Shown piece after piece: positions 1-6,348 of a stretch of 7,905 bases of DNA; position 1 is the stretch's first letter; every line of letters begins with the position of its first letter. Position numbers and translations under genes: made by a program. The stretch comes from Aquirhabdus sp. (lineage in GTDB: Bacteria > Pseudomonadota > Gammaproteobacteria > Pseudomonadales > Moraxellaceae). The stretch covers positions 1 to 7,905 of the forward strand of contig JASLFQ010000138.1 of assembly GCA_030150595.1 (NCBI GenBank). The letters run 5' to 3'. A model generated the notes under the pieces. It did not search any database and was not told the DNA's origin. It was given only the letters and a program-made list of their open reading frames with translations.

Positions 1-1
1 A

Positions 2-223
2 CAGCAAGACAATGGCGTACTACTTGCGGTGAGTCACGATACGATTTTGGCTGTTTTTCTGGCGGTCATGCAGGACGAAACAACGGTTACTTTGGATGAT
101 TGGCCTGAGATGATGGAAGGTGTCTTCCTGTGGTTTGAAGGTGATCATTTTGAAGAGAGTCATGTGCATTGGATTTGGCGTGGCGTGGCGCGTTCGAGAC
201 TGGTGAGTAGCTTTGCAGCGTAA
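2..223 (+). CDS. Histidine phosphatase superfamily protein, C-terminal fragment (putative)
   Basis: The frame is open from the left edge to TAA at 221-223, so this is the last 73 residues of a gene that begins outside the window; the GTG at 29 is an internal codon and not a start. Near the visible beginning is VLLAVSHDTILAVFLAVM. An S-H-D followed by a hydrophobic helix is the pattern of the late catalytic His-Asp in the histidine phosphatase superfamily, where this His helps the phospho-histidine nucleophile. A Trp-Pro and a strand-like VFLWFEGD follow, resembling the end of acid-phosphatase-type members. The N-terminal RHG motif that would prove the assignment is not in the window, and the substrate cannot be inferred. 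The next gene starts 74 bases downstream on the same strand, so co-transcription is possible. The family call is inferred from one motif; the existence of a coding region is more certain than its function. Confidence 0.5.
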   Translation, partial: QQDNGVLLAVSHDTILAVFLAVMQDETTVTLDDWPEMMEGVFLWFEGDHFEESHVHWIWRGVARSRLVSSFAA

Positions 224-286
224 TGCGAGTTGGATGATTCGAGTTGTAAAACATCTCTTGGATGTGATGGATAATATTATTTTTGC

Positions 287-291
287 AGGAG
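287..291 (+). promoter_or_regulatory. Shine-Dalgarno AGGAG deciding a TTG start
   Basis: AGGAG sits six bases before TTG at 298. The other in-frame candidate, TTG at 283, lies upstream of this site and has only AT-rich sequence before it. The frame opens after TGA at 265-267 and contains no ATG or GTG before the conserved region, so TTG 298 is the best-supported start of the HD-domain gene. Confidence 0.6.
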
Positions 292-297
292 CTCATC

Positions 298-831
298 TTG
301 ATTATTTTAGTACATACGATTCTTGATGAGTTGTTAAGTCAGTACCGAGATCAGCTCGGTGCACAGTATGTCGCGTATCGAAATCATTTATATCGTCTCA
401 TTAATTCGATTCAAGCAACGACGGTACTGAATAACATTGAATTAGAAAAAATTGCGGTTGCCGCTGCATTTCATGATCTGGGTTTGTGGACGCATCATAC
501 GTTGGACTATCTTGATCCTTCGGCGCAAATGGCAATGGACTACCTCATTTCTGTTGGGAAAAAATCATGGATTGATGAAGTCGTTGCCATGATCCAAGAT
601 CATCACAAAATCCAACCATCTCATCATTCCTCTCGAATCGTTGAACTTTTTCGTCAAGCAGACTGGGCGGAAGTGACATTTGGCGCAGTGGGTTTAAAGG
701 TTGATAAACAAGTAATGCATGAAATCAGACAACACTTTCCAAACTCAGGTTTTCATAAATTCTTGCTTAAACGTGGTGCCCTTTATGGTTTGAAAAACCC
801 TTTGAATCCAATGCCAATTTTGAAGTGGTAA
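298..831 (+). CDS. HD-domain protein, probable metal-dependent phosphohydrolase
   Basis: With the TTG start at 298 the product has 177 residues; a start at TTG 283 would add five. The HD signature is visible: His30 in a YRNHLYRL helix, His59-Asp60 in AAFHDLGLW, a His pair at 102-103 in MIQDHHKIQP, and Asp122 in RQADWAEV. This is the H...HD...D ligand set that binds one or two divalent metals in HD-superfamily phosphohydrolases. No signal peptide or membrane helix is seen, so it should be cytosolic. Its length and layout match small single-domain HD proteins common in Acinetobacter whose substrate is unknown; I cannot tell a nucleotidase from another phosphohydrolase. It lies downstream of a putative histidine phosphatase and 87 bases before an amino acid permease. 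The fold is fairly secure; the function is not assigned. Confidence 0.8.
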   Translation: MIILVHTILDELLSQYRDQLGAQYVAYRNHLYRLINSIQATTVLNNIELEKIAVAAAFHDLGLWTHHTLDYLDPSAQMAMDYLISVGKKSWIDEVVAMIQDHHKIQPSHHSSRIVELFRQADWAEVTFGAVGLKVDKQVMHEIRQHFPNSGFHKFLLKRGALYGLKNPLNPMPILKW

Positions 832-866
832 TTTCGAAATACGAACTTTATTCTCGTAATTTTAGT

Positions 867-891
867 AGGCATTGATTTGAATTGAATGCCT
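867..891 (+). repeat. Inverted repeat upstream of the aromatic amino acid permease
   Basis: AGGCATT (867-873) and AATGCCT (885-891) are perfect 7-base arms separated by 11 bases, ending 27 bases before the permease ATG. It could be an operator or a weak leader hairpin. It is not a TyrR box of the TGTAAA-N6-TTTACA type, and no T-run follows that would make it a normal terminator. The regulatory role is a guess. Confidence 0.3.
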
Positions 892-918
892 TAAATCCAG
901 TTGTGAGCAAAACAACAT

Positions 919-2295
919 ATGATCGATGAACAACCTAATATGACTTTAAATCGTGGTTTAAAAAACCGACATATCCAACTGATTGCGCTGGGTGGTGCGA
1001 TTGGTACTGGGCTGTTTTTAGGTTCGGCTGGCGTGCTAAAAATGGCTGGCCCAGCGATGATTTTGGGTTATGGGATTGGTGGGATCATTGCATTTTTAAT
1101 CATGCGTCAATTAGGTGAAATGATTGTTGAAGAACCTGTTGCGGGTTCATTTAGTCACTTTGCACATAAATATTGGGGTGGATTCGCGGGTTTTCTGTCG
1201 GGTTGGAATTATTGGATTTTGTATGTGTTAGTCGGGATGTCGGAGCTGACGGCAGTTGGAAAATACGTTCAGTATTGGTGGCCTGATGTGCCGACATGGG
1301 CGACAGCGGCAACGTTTTTTGTGTTGGTGAATCTGATTAATTTGTCTCGCGTGAGTTGGTTTGGTGAGTCGGAGTTTTGGTTTGCGCTGATTAAAGTCGT
1401 TGCCATTATTGGCATGATTGTATTGGGTAGTTATTTGCTAATCAGTGGCAAAGGTGGTTCTGAGGCTTCCATTACCAATTTATGGACTCATGGAGGATTC
1501 TTGCCAAATGGCTGGCATGGTTTGCTCATGGCTTTGGCGTTGATCATGTTTTCATTTGGTGGGCTGGAGTTGGTTGGGATTACGGCTGCTGAAGCGTCAG
1601 AGCCGAAGAAAGTGATTCCGCGTGCAATTAACCAAATCGTTTTTCGGATTTTGATTTTTTATATTGGCGCGCTGGTGGTGCTGTTGTCGCTTCGTCCTTG
1701 GGATCAGTTGTTGCTGACGTTATCGTCGGGCGGTGATGATTATCGGAATAGTCCTTTTGTCAGTATTTTTTCAATTATTGGTGATCATTTGGCGGCGAAT
1801 ATTTTGAATTTTGTGGTGCTCACGGCGGCATTGTCGGTTTATAACAGTTGTGTGTATTGCAATAGTCGGATGTTGTATGGTTTAGCGACGCAAGGTGATG
1901 CGCCAAAAGCGTTGCTCAAGGTGAATCGTCGTGGTGTGCCTGCGTTGGCAATTGGTGTGTCGGCGGCGATGACGTTGTTTTGTGTATTGGTCAATTACAC
2001 GATTCCAGAGCGGGCTTTACAGTTGCTGATGTCGCTGGTTGTGGCGGCGCTCGTGATCAATTGGGCAATGATTAGTTTGGCGCATCTCAAGTTTCGTGCG
2101 GCGATGAATCGGTTAGGTGTGGTGCCTTCGTTTAAGGCGTTTTGGTCGCCGTGGACGAATTATCTGTGTCTGGCATTTGTGGCGTTGATTCTTGGAATTA
2201 TGACGCAGATTGAGGGTGTGTCGATTTCGGTGTATGTGATTCCGTTTTGGATTGGGCTGATGTGGGTTTGTTATAAAGTTAAAAGGAAGATTTGA
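919..2295 (+). CDS. aroP: Aromatic amino acid permease, AroP type (AAT family, APC superfamily)
   Basis: This 458-residue inner-membrane protein should import phenylalanine, tyrosine and tryptophan by proton symport. It aligns along its whole length with E. coli AroP as I know it (about 457 residues). The conserved start RGLKNRHIQLIALGGAIGTG (12-31) leads into helix 1 with the GAIGTGLFLGSA substrate-binding break. It continues with EEPVAGSFSHFA (71-82), SGWNYW (94-99), FSFGGLELVGITAAEA (211-226), the SVYNSCVYCNSRML stretch (306-319) and RRGVP (337-341). About 12 membrane helices are expected. A short Gly/Asp-rich loop near 268-277 is longer than in E. coli AroP. PheP and other AAT members share many motifs, so exact specificity is an inference. 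ATG 919 has only a weak GAG upstream; ATG 940 (Met8) is an alternative start. It is transcribed toward the broken minus-strand gene, with 29 bases between them. Confidence 0.88.
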   Translation: MIDEQPNMTLNRGLKNRHIQLIALGGAIGTGLFLGSAGVLKMAGPAMILGYGIGGIIAFLIMRQLGEMIVEEPVAGSFSHFAHKYWGGFAGFLSGWNYWILYVLVGMSELTAVGKYVQYWWPDVPTWATAATFFVLVNLINLSRVSWFGESEFWFALIKVVAIIGMIVLGSYLLISGKGGSEASITNLWTHGGFLPNGWHGLLMALALIMFSFGGLELVGITAAEASEPKKVIPRAINQIVFRILIFYIGALVVLLSLRPWDQLLLTLSSGGDDYRNSPFVSIFSIIGDHLAANILNFVVLTAALSVYNSCVYCNSRMLYGLATQGDAPKALLKVNRRGVPALAIGVSAAMTLFCVLVNYTIPERALQLLMSLVVAALVINWAMISLAHLKFRAAMNRLGVVPSFKAFWSPWTNYLCLAFVALILGIMTQIEGVSISVYVIPFWIGLMWVCYKVKRKI

Positions 2296-2324
2296 TTCAG
2301 CACGATTCGAGATTTTCGGTGATT

Positions 2325-2773
2325 TTATGTAGGCGAAAGCGATTTAGTTGGTATGGTTATTGAGGCGATCCCTAACAATAAAAGATACGAGAATAGAGTT
2401 AAGTCTCGATGCAATGTAGGTTTTATTAATTTACTATAAAACTTGAGTTGTTGAGGTGAGTTTGAGTAGTCAATTCCTTTAAAAACATAAATTAAAGTAA
2501 TTGCTACCGTTAAGCCAAAAATAAAGTTATATAACTTGCGAATTGAATAGCTTACTTGCGTTTTATACATTTTGAAACTGAAGCTGCCTGTGATGAAAAA
2601 CATTCCTCCAAGTGATAGATATAATATGAAGTCACTGAAAACTAGTGGCTCAGCACAGCCCTCTAAAAATGGTCTTACAGCGATAGATCCAACAAAGATG
2701 TATAACCCATCCAGACAACTAATCCGCTAATAATGTACTTTGCTATGAGTTTTATAATGTTTTTCATAGTCAT
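2325..2773 (-). pseudogene. Small four-helix membrane protein, interrupted by a frameshift
   Basis: On the minus strand an ATG at 2773 (or 2767) opens a 32-codon frame, MTMKNIIKLIAKYI..., which ends at TAA 2675-2677. A second minus frame is open from just after TAG (2727-2729) to TAA at 2325-2327. It contains YIFVGSIAVRPFLEGC, then LYLSLGGMFFITG, LYNFIFGLTVAITLIYVF and LFSYLLLLGIASITI. Joining the first frame to the second with a single -1 step (one base lost, near 2695-2705) restores one hydrophobic helix across WMGY/YIFVGS. It gives a protein of about 150 residues with four probable membrane segments. Read as is, only a 92-residue piece from ATG 2603 could be made. I do not recognise the family; it resembles uncharacterised Acinetobacter membrane proteins. 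A sequencing error would give the same picture, as would a programmed frameshift, although no canonical slippery heptamer is present. It is convergent with the permease and divergent from iscX. Confidence 0.6.
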
Positions 2774-2796
2774 CGCAATTCCGTCATTTTTTAAGT

Positions 2797-2811
2797 TTTT
2801 ATTGAAACTCA
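2797..2811 (+). repeat. 15-base direct repeat, copy 1
   Basis: TTTTATTGAAACTCA occurs here and again at 2829-2843. The two copies are exact and start 32 bases apart, close to three helical turns. They lie between the divergent membrane-protein remnant and iscX, where a regulator could bind, but the motif matches no operator I know and is unlike an IscR site. Confidence 0.55.
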
Positions 2812-2828
2812 CGATACCGCAAATTTTG

Positions 2829-2843
2829 TTTTATTGAAACTCA
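2829..2843 (+). repeat. 15-base direct repeat, copy 2
   Basis: This is the second exact copy of TTTTATTGAAACTCA, ending 20 bases before the candidate -35 element of iscX. It could belong to a repressor or activator site, or be a chance or duplicated AT-rich stretch. Confidence 0.55.
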
Positions 2844-2862
2844 ATGTATAGCAACCAAAGCC

Positions 2863-2890
2863 TTGCACCTCAACAGAAACCTGCTAAAGT
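2863..2890 (+). promoter_or_regulatory. Candidate sigma-70 promoter for iscX
   Basis: TTGCAC at 2863-2868 is followed after 16 bases by TAAAGT at 2885-2890. A TG one base before the -10 (TGcTAAAGT) gives it an extended -10. Transcription would begin near 2897, leaving a leader of about 26 bases before ATG 2923. The match is moderate and read by eye. Confidence 0.4.
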
Positions 2891-2922
2891 CACGCCATTG
2901 AAAAACTGCTTGGACATAGATC

Positions 2923-3123
2923 ATGCCATTACGCTGGACAGATTCCCTCGACATCGCGTTAGCACTCATCGAAGCGCATCCTGAAGTCGATCCAAAAACC
3001 ATACGTTTTACCGATTTACATCGTTGGGTACGTGAATTGCCTGATTTTCAGGATGATCCAAATCGCTCAAACGAAAAAATCCTTGAGGCGATCCAAATGC
3101 AATGGTTAGACGAAGTCGATTAA
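2923..3123 (+). CDS. iscX: IscX, iron-sulfur cluster assembly accessory protein
   Basis: IscX (YfhJ) is a small acidic cytosolic protein that binds the cysteine desulfurase IscS, competes with frataxin CyaY for it, binds iron and modulates cluster assembly on IscU. The 66-residue product has the family length and its landmarks: [10 protein letters not shown] at the start, [14 protein letters not shown] (23-36), the acidic [16 protein letters not shown] (42-57) and the final WLDEVD. Similarity to E. coli IscX is obvious throughout. The Shine-Dalgarno is weak (GGA eight bases before ATG). In E. coli and Pseudomonas iscX closes the isc operon after fdx. Here the genes upstream are unrelated, so it is detached from the operon and probably has its own promoter. 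ndk lies 200 bases downstream. Confidence 0.93.
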   Translation: MPLRWTDSLDIALALIEAHPEVDPKTIRFTDLHRWVRELPDFQDDPNRSNEKILEAIQMQWLDEVD

Positions 3124-3253
3124 ATCGGCTTTGGCGCGAAAGCGTCATGCTAATCTGTCATAGTTAGCTGCTATAACTGCACCAATCATGAATTTTGTCG
3201 ACAAGTTGCAAAGGCTAGACAAAACATGCTCTATCTTTGTGCCCAGTCGTCGG

Positions 3254-3259
3254 TATAAT
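3254..3259 (+). promoter_or_regulatory. Promoter -10 box for ndk
   Basis: A perfect TATAAT lies 64 bases before the ndk ATG and is followed by GC-rich ACGCGCC around the expected start point. At 15-18 bases upstream there is no good -35 hexamer (the CTATCTTTG region is poor), so it may rely on upstream sequence or an activator. It allows ndk to be transcribed separately from iscX. Confidence 0.55.
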
Positions 3260-3323
3260 ACGCGCCTAAAATTTTGATTCTCTCATTTTCGTTTTACCCA
3301 CAATCAAGAAGGAATGTCATATC

Positions 3324-3755
3324 ATGGCAATCGAACGCACACTCTCTATCGTTAAACCAGACGCAGTTGGCAAAAACCACATCGGCGAAATCTATGCACG
3401 CTTCGAAAAAGGCGGCTTGAAAATCGTTGCTGCAAAAATGAAGCAATTGTCTAAAGCAGAAGCTGAAGGCTTTTACGCAGAGCACGCAGAACGCGGTTTC
3501 TTCGGTGACTTGGTTGCATTCATGACTTCAGGCCCAGTTTTGGTTTCTGTACTTGAAGGTGAAAACGCAGTTTTGGCACATCGTGACATCTTGGGCGCAA
3601 CTAACCCTAAAGATGCAGCACCAGGCACAATCCGCGCTGATTTCGCATCAAGCATCGACGAAAACGCAGCACACGGTTCTGACTCTGTTGCATCTGCAAA
3701 CCGTGAAATTGCTTACTTCTTCGCTGCAACTGAAGTAACTAAACGTATTCGCTAA
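3324..3755 (+). CDS. ndk: Nucleoside diphosphate kinase
   Basis: Ndk transfers the gamma-phosphate of ATP to nucleoside and deoxynucleoside diphosphates through a phosphohistidine intermediate, balancing NTP and dNTP pools in the cytosol. The 143-residue length is exactly typical. Visible landmarks are [12 protein letters not shown] with Lys11, the Tyr51 region, His86-Arg87 and Thr93 of the nucleotide site, Arg104, and NAAHGSDS with catalytic His117 followed by the conserved serine. A good AAGGA (3309-3313) sits ten bases before ATG. Codon choice is strongly biased (Leu almost always TTG, Ala mostly GCA, Glu GAA), unlike aroP, which suggests high expression. It has its own -10 box and a downstream terminator, so it is probably mainly monocistronic. 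Confidence 0.97.
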   Translation: MAIERTLSIVKPDAVGKNHIGEIYARFEKGGLKIVAAKMKQLSKAEAEGFYAEHAERGFFGDLVAFMTSGPVLVSVLEGENAVLAHRDILGATNPKDAAPGTIRADFASSIDENAAHGSDSVASANREIAYFFAATEVTKRIR

Positions 3756-3779
3756 TACGCACACGCTCATTTTTAACAC

Positions 3780-3824
3780 TGCGGTGCGCAATTAGCCTTT
3801 AATACACGCTAAAAGCCTGCCGCA
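3780..3824 (+). other. Imperfect stem in the ndk 3' untranslated region
   Basis: TGCGG (3780-3784) can pair with CCGCA (3820-3824), and inside it TTAGC (3792-3796) with GCTAA (3808-3812), with an asymmetric internal loop between them. No T-run follows. It may be a transcript-stabilising or REP-like structure, or chance. Confidence 0.25.
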
Positions 3825-3846
3825 TGTTAAAATAAGATCGCGCTAG

Positions 3847-3883
3847 AACCAGATGTTACTGACATCTGGTTTTTGTTGTTTTT
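3847..3883 (+). terminator. Rho-independent terminator after ndk
   Basis: Perfect 10-base arms AACCAGATGT (3847-3856) and ACATCTGGTT (3862-3871) enclose a five-base loop TACTG and run into TTTTGTTGTTTTT. It lies 91 bases past the ndk stop and separates ndk from rlmN. The stem is symmetric, but the T-run is only on the plus-strand side, so it acts on ndk. Confidence 0.88.
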
Positions 3884-3954
3884 ACAATGCGCAGTTTTTT
3901 AGATTTTTCAATTGAAACGAATGATGCAAACAGTTGATACACATCATTTCTGTT

Positions 3955-3983
3955 TTGATGTTTCGCTCTCATGTTATTGTTAT
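3955..3983 (+). promoter_or_regulatory. Candidate promoter for the rlmN-pilF-rodZ-ispG cluster
   Basis: TTGATG at 3955-3960 and TGTTAT at 3978-3983 are 17 bases apart, each matching four of six consensus bases; an overlapping TATAAA at 3983-3988 is another possible -10. A promoter is expected here because a strong terminator lies just upstream, but which hexamers are used cannot be decided by eye. Confidence 0.3.
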
Positions 3984-4012
3984 ATAAATAACCGTTTTGG
4001 ATAAAATTTTTT

Positions 4013-5458
4013 ATGAATGTTGAAGTTGTTGATGCTCAAGATCTGCAAGTAAATGATGCTAATGATTTAGCAAAATCTGCGATGCCTGCATCAAAACCAT
4101 CCAGCTCATTTACGCAAGGCGATGGATCGTCGGATTGCGCAAGTGATGTTGTTAACAATTCTAATAAAGTCAATTTATTAGGAATGACGCGTAAAGAACT
4201 CGAAACTTACTTTGAAACCATCGGTGAAAAGAAATTTCGTGCAGCGCAAGTCATGAAGTGGATTCATCAGTTGGGCGTCACTGATTTTAATGAAATGACC
4301 AATTTGGCAGGTTCATTGCGTGAGAAGTTATCACGTTTAGCCTATGCTGCTGCACCAGAAGTGGTTCATCGTGAATATTCTAATGATGGCACACGTAAGT
4401 GGGTTTTTCGCGTAGGCGAAGGCGCGGGCTCACTGGTTGAAACCGTACTGATTCCTGCCGATGGACGTAAGACACTGTGTATTTCCTCGCAGGTTGGTTG
4501 TGCGCTGGACTGTAGTTTCTGTAGTACGGGAAAACAGGGTTTTCAGCGTGATCTTCTGCCTGCGGAAATCATTGGTCAGCTTTGGGTGGCGAATCAATCC
4601 TATATGGAAGATACGCCTGTCGGTGAGCGGACGCGTACTGTGACTAACGTGGTGATGATGGGCATGGGCGAGCCTTTGCTTAATTTTAAGTCTGTCGTCG
4701 CATCCATGCAGCTCATGCTCGATGATCATGCTTATGGCATGTCTAAGCGTCGTGTGACCTTGTCTACATCGGGTATCGTACCGATGATTGATAAACTCGG
4801 TGATGAGATTGATGTAGCGCTCGCGATTTCACTTCATGCGCCAAATGACGAATTACGCAATGAACTTGTCCCAATTAATAAAAAATATCCGCTGGTTGAG
4901 CTGATGGCTGCGGCACATCGCTATGTATCGCGCGGTGCGCCATTGTCGGATAAATCTGCACAACATAAAGCGGTTAAAGCCAAAATGGCTCAAAATCAGA
5001 CTTTGAACGATGATGATGACCAAGACGATGCATTAGAGCCATCACGTAAAAAACACGTCACGATCGAATACGTCATGTTGGATGGTGTCAATGACCAACC
5101 GCATCACGCTAAACAATTGATACAACTCTTAAACGATTTACCCAGTAAGATTAACCTGATTCCATTTAATCCGTTTCCGCATGCGCCATACGAGCGCTCA
5201 AGTCGCAATCGAATCATGGCATTCCAGCAAACATTATCGGATGCTGGATTTGTGTGTACGGTGAGAATGACGCGTGGTGATGATATTGATGCGGCATGTG
5301 GTCAATTAGTCGGGCAGGTTGCTGATCGAACGCGTCGTGCGGAAAAATGGAAACAAAAGATTGTTGAGCATCAAAATATTAAACAAGATGCAGAGAAGAA
5401 AGCCGCTCATTCAACATCGGGTCAACGGCGTGAGATATTGAGAACGCGAGGTTCATAG
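4013..5458 (+). CDS. rlmN: RlmN, dual-specificity 23S rRNA (A2503-C2) and tRNA (A37-C2) methyltransferase
   Basis: RlmN is a radical-SAM enzyme that methylates C2 of A2503 in 23S rRNA and of A37 in some tRNAs. The cluster motif CALDCSFC gives Cys163, Cys167 and Cys170. Cys429 in DDIDAACGQ carries the transferred methylene and Cys156 in KTLCISSQ resolves it; Glu143 in VETVLIP matches the E. coli catalytic Glu105. [19 protein letters not shown] and [10 protein letters not shown] are also present. At 481 residues it is about 100 longer than E. coli RlmN. It has a disordered N-terminus of about 50 residues, an insertion of about 34 residues between RYV and VTIEY (around 307-347) with an Asp-rich run, and a longer Lys/Gln-rich tail ending REILRTRGS. 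All catalytic elements are intact, so it should be active. ATG 4013 has a weak GGA; a later start would only trim the tail. pilF begins two bases after the stop. Confidence 0.96.
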   Translation: MNVEVVDAQDLQVNDANDLAKSAMPASKPSSSFTQGDGSSDCASDVVNNSNKVNLLGMTRKELETYFETIGEKKFRAAQVMKWIHQLGVTDFNEMTNLAGSLREKLSRLAYAAAPEVVHREYSNDGTRKWVFRVGEGAGSLVETVLIPADGRKTLCISSQVGCALDCSFCSTGKQGFQRDLLPAEIIGQLWVANQSYMEDTPVGERTRTVTNVVMMGMGEPLLNFKSVVASMQLMLDDHAYGMSKRRVTLSTSGIVPMIDKLGDEIDVALAISLHAPNDELRNELVPINKKYPLVELMAAAHRYVSRGAPLSDKSAQHKAVKAKMAQNQTLNDDDDQDDALEPSRKKHVTIEYVMLDGVNDQPHHAKQLIQLLNDLPSKINLIPFNPFPHAPYERSSRNRIMAFQQTLSDAGFVCTVRMTRGDDIDAACGQLVGQVADRTRRAEKWKQKIVEHQNIKQDAEKKAAHSTSGQRREILRTRGS

Positions 5459-5460
5459 TA

Positions 5461-6348
5461 ATGACGCATCATAAGTATTTGTGGAATTTGAATACCATTC
5501 AGAGCGCTGTACGTTCTGTGGGTCGAACTCATTCTTATGGTTTGTTTTTTTGTTTTTTGGGTTTGAGTGCTGCCGCACTGACAGGTTGCGAGACTACCGT
5601 GACTTCTCCGTCGTCGATGATGAAAGCAGCGCAAAGCCCTGCAAACCATGAGGCAGCGGCATTAGCACGAACTGGAATGGCAGCCGAATATATCAAAAAT
5701 GGCGACTTGGACGCTGCCCAGCGTAGCTTAGCAAAAGCACTAGAGTCTGATCCAAGATCACCCGATGCTAATAATATGATGGGCGTACTCCTACAGCGTG
5801 CTGGCGGTGAAGACAATCAGGTTAAAGCCGAATGGTATTTTAAACGTGCAATTTCTTATAAAAGTGATTTTGCTCAAGCGCATAACAACTATGGTGTGTT
5901 CTTAAGTAGTCGTCAACGCTATCAAGAAGCCTATGAACAGTTTGAAATTGCAGGGCATCAGTTAGGGTACTATGACCGCGCTGCTGCTTTGGAGAACCTC
6001 GGACTGACAGCGCTGATTCTTAAAAAGAACTCAGAGGCGCAAAATGCGTTTGCTGAAGCACTAGATGTGAATAAAAATTCACTGGTTGCGCGCTTAGAGT
6101 TGGCGGACATTATGTTGAAGCAGGATCGTATCCAAACTGCACATACTTTATATGATGATTATGTCCGTCTTTCTGGGGATCAGCCGCAAAGTGCTCGCGC
6201 CCTATGGATCGGTATGCGCATTGCCCAAAGAACACAGGATTCAGGGCGCTTACAATTTCTCGCTGGTCGATTAGAACTGGAATATCCAAATAGTCCAGAA
6301 TGCCAACGTTATCATGATTTATTGAAATCGGGGGCAGCATGGAATTAA
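5461..6348 (+). CDS. pilF: Type IV pilus biogenesis/stability lipoprotein PilF (PilW), TPR protein
   Basis: PilF (PilW in Neisseria) is the outer-membrane pilotin that carries the PilQ secretin to the outer membrane and helps it form multimers, so it is needed for twitching and usually for natural transformation. A hydrophobic segment GLFFCFLGLSAAAL (27-40) is followed by the lipobox LTGC with lipidated Cys43; the residue after it is Glu, which does not signal inner-membrane retention. From about 68 to 285 the protein is tetratricopeptide repeats, five clear and a sixth degenerate. Examples are AEYIKNGDLDAAQRSLAKAL, NNYGVFLSSRQRYQEAYEQF and ENLGLTALILKKNSEAQNAF. The pre-lipobox region is long at 42 residues; GTG 5518 would give a more usual signal length, but GAGG (5448-5451) correctly spaced from ATG 5461 favours the longer form. 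It is coupled to rlmN (2-base gap) and overlaps rodZ. Confidence 0.9.
   Translation: MTHHKYLWNLNTIQSAVRSVGRTHSYGLFFCFLGLSAAALTGCETTVTSPSSMMKAAQSPANHEAAALARTGMAAEYIKNGDLDAAQRSLAKALESDPRSPDANNMMGVLLQRAGGEDNQVKAEWYFKRAISYKSDFAQAHNNYGVFLSSRQRYQEAYEQFEIAGHQLGYYDRAAALENLGLTALILKKNSEAQNAFAEALDVNKNSLVARLELADIMLKQDRIQTAHTLYDDYVRLSGDQPQSARALWIGMRIAQRTQDSGRLQFLAGRLELEYPNSPECQRYHDLLKSGAAWN

Noticed and set aside
231..265. TTGGATG repeated at 231-237 and 259-265 as a regulatory repeat
   Set aside because: A seven-base repeat in low-complexity sequence is easily chance and has no link to a promoter.
840..864. Terminator after the HD-domain gene (TACGA/TCGTA then AATTTT)
   Set aside because: A five-base stem with a nine-base loop and a short T-run is too weak to call.
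2325..2603. A stand-alone 92-residue minus-strand gene
   Set aside because: Protein-like sequence continues upstream of its Met in the same frame, so it is better read as the C-terminal part of a larger, broken gene.
2695..2705. Programmed -1 ribosomal frameshift site
   Set aside because: The sequence lacks an X XXY YYZ slippery heptamer in the right phase; a mutation or read error is simpler.
3149..3178. Two mutually exclusive short hairpins after iscX (GCTAA/TTAGC and AGTTA/TAACT), as a possible attenuator or terminator
   Set aside because: The stems are only five bases and mostly AT, and no T-run or leader peptide is present.
4430..4729. Minus-strand open frame opposite rlmN
   Set aside because: It lies wholly inside the radical-SAM core of rlmN and its translation is His-rich with no recognisable domain; it is an antisense shadow.
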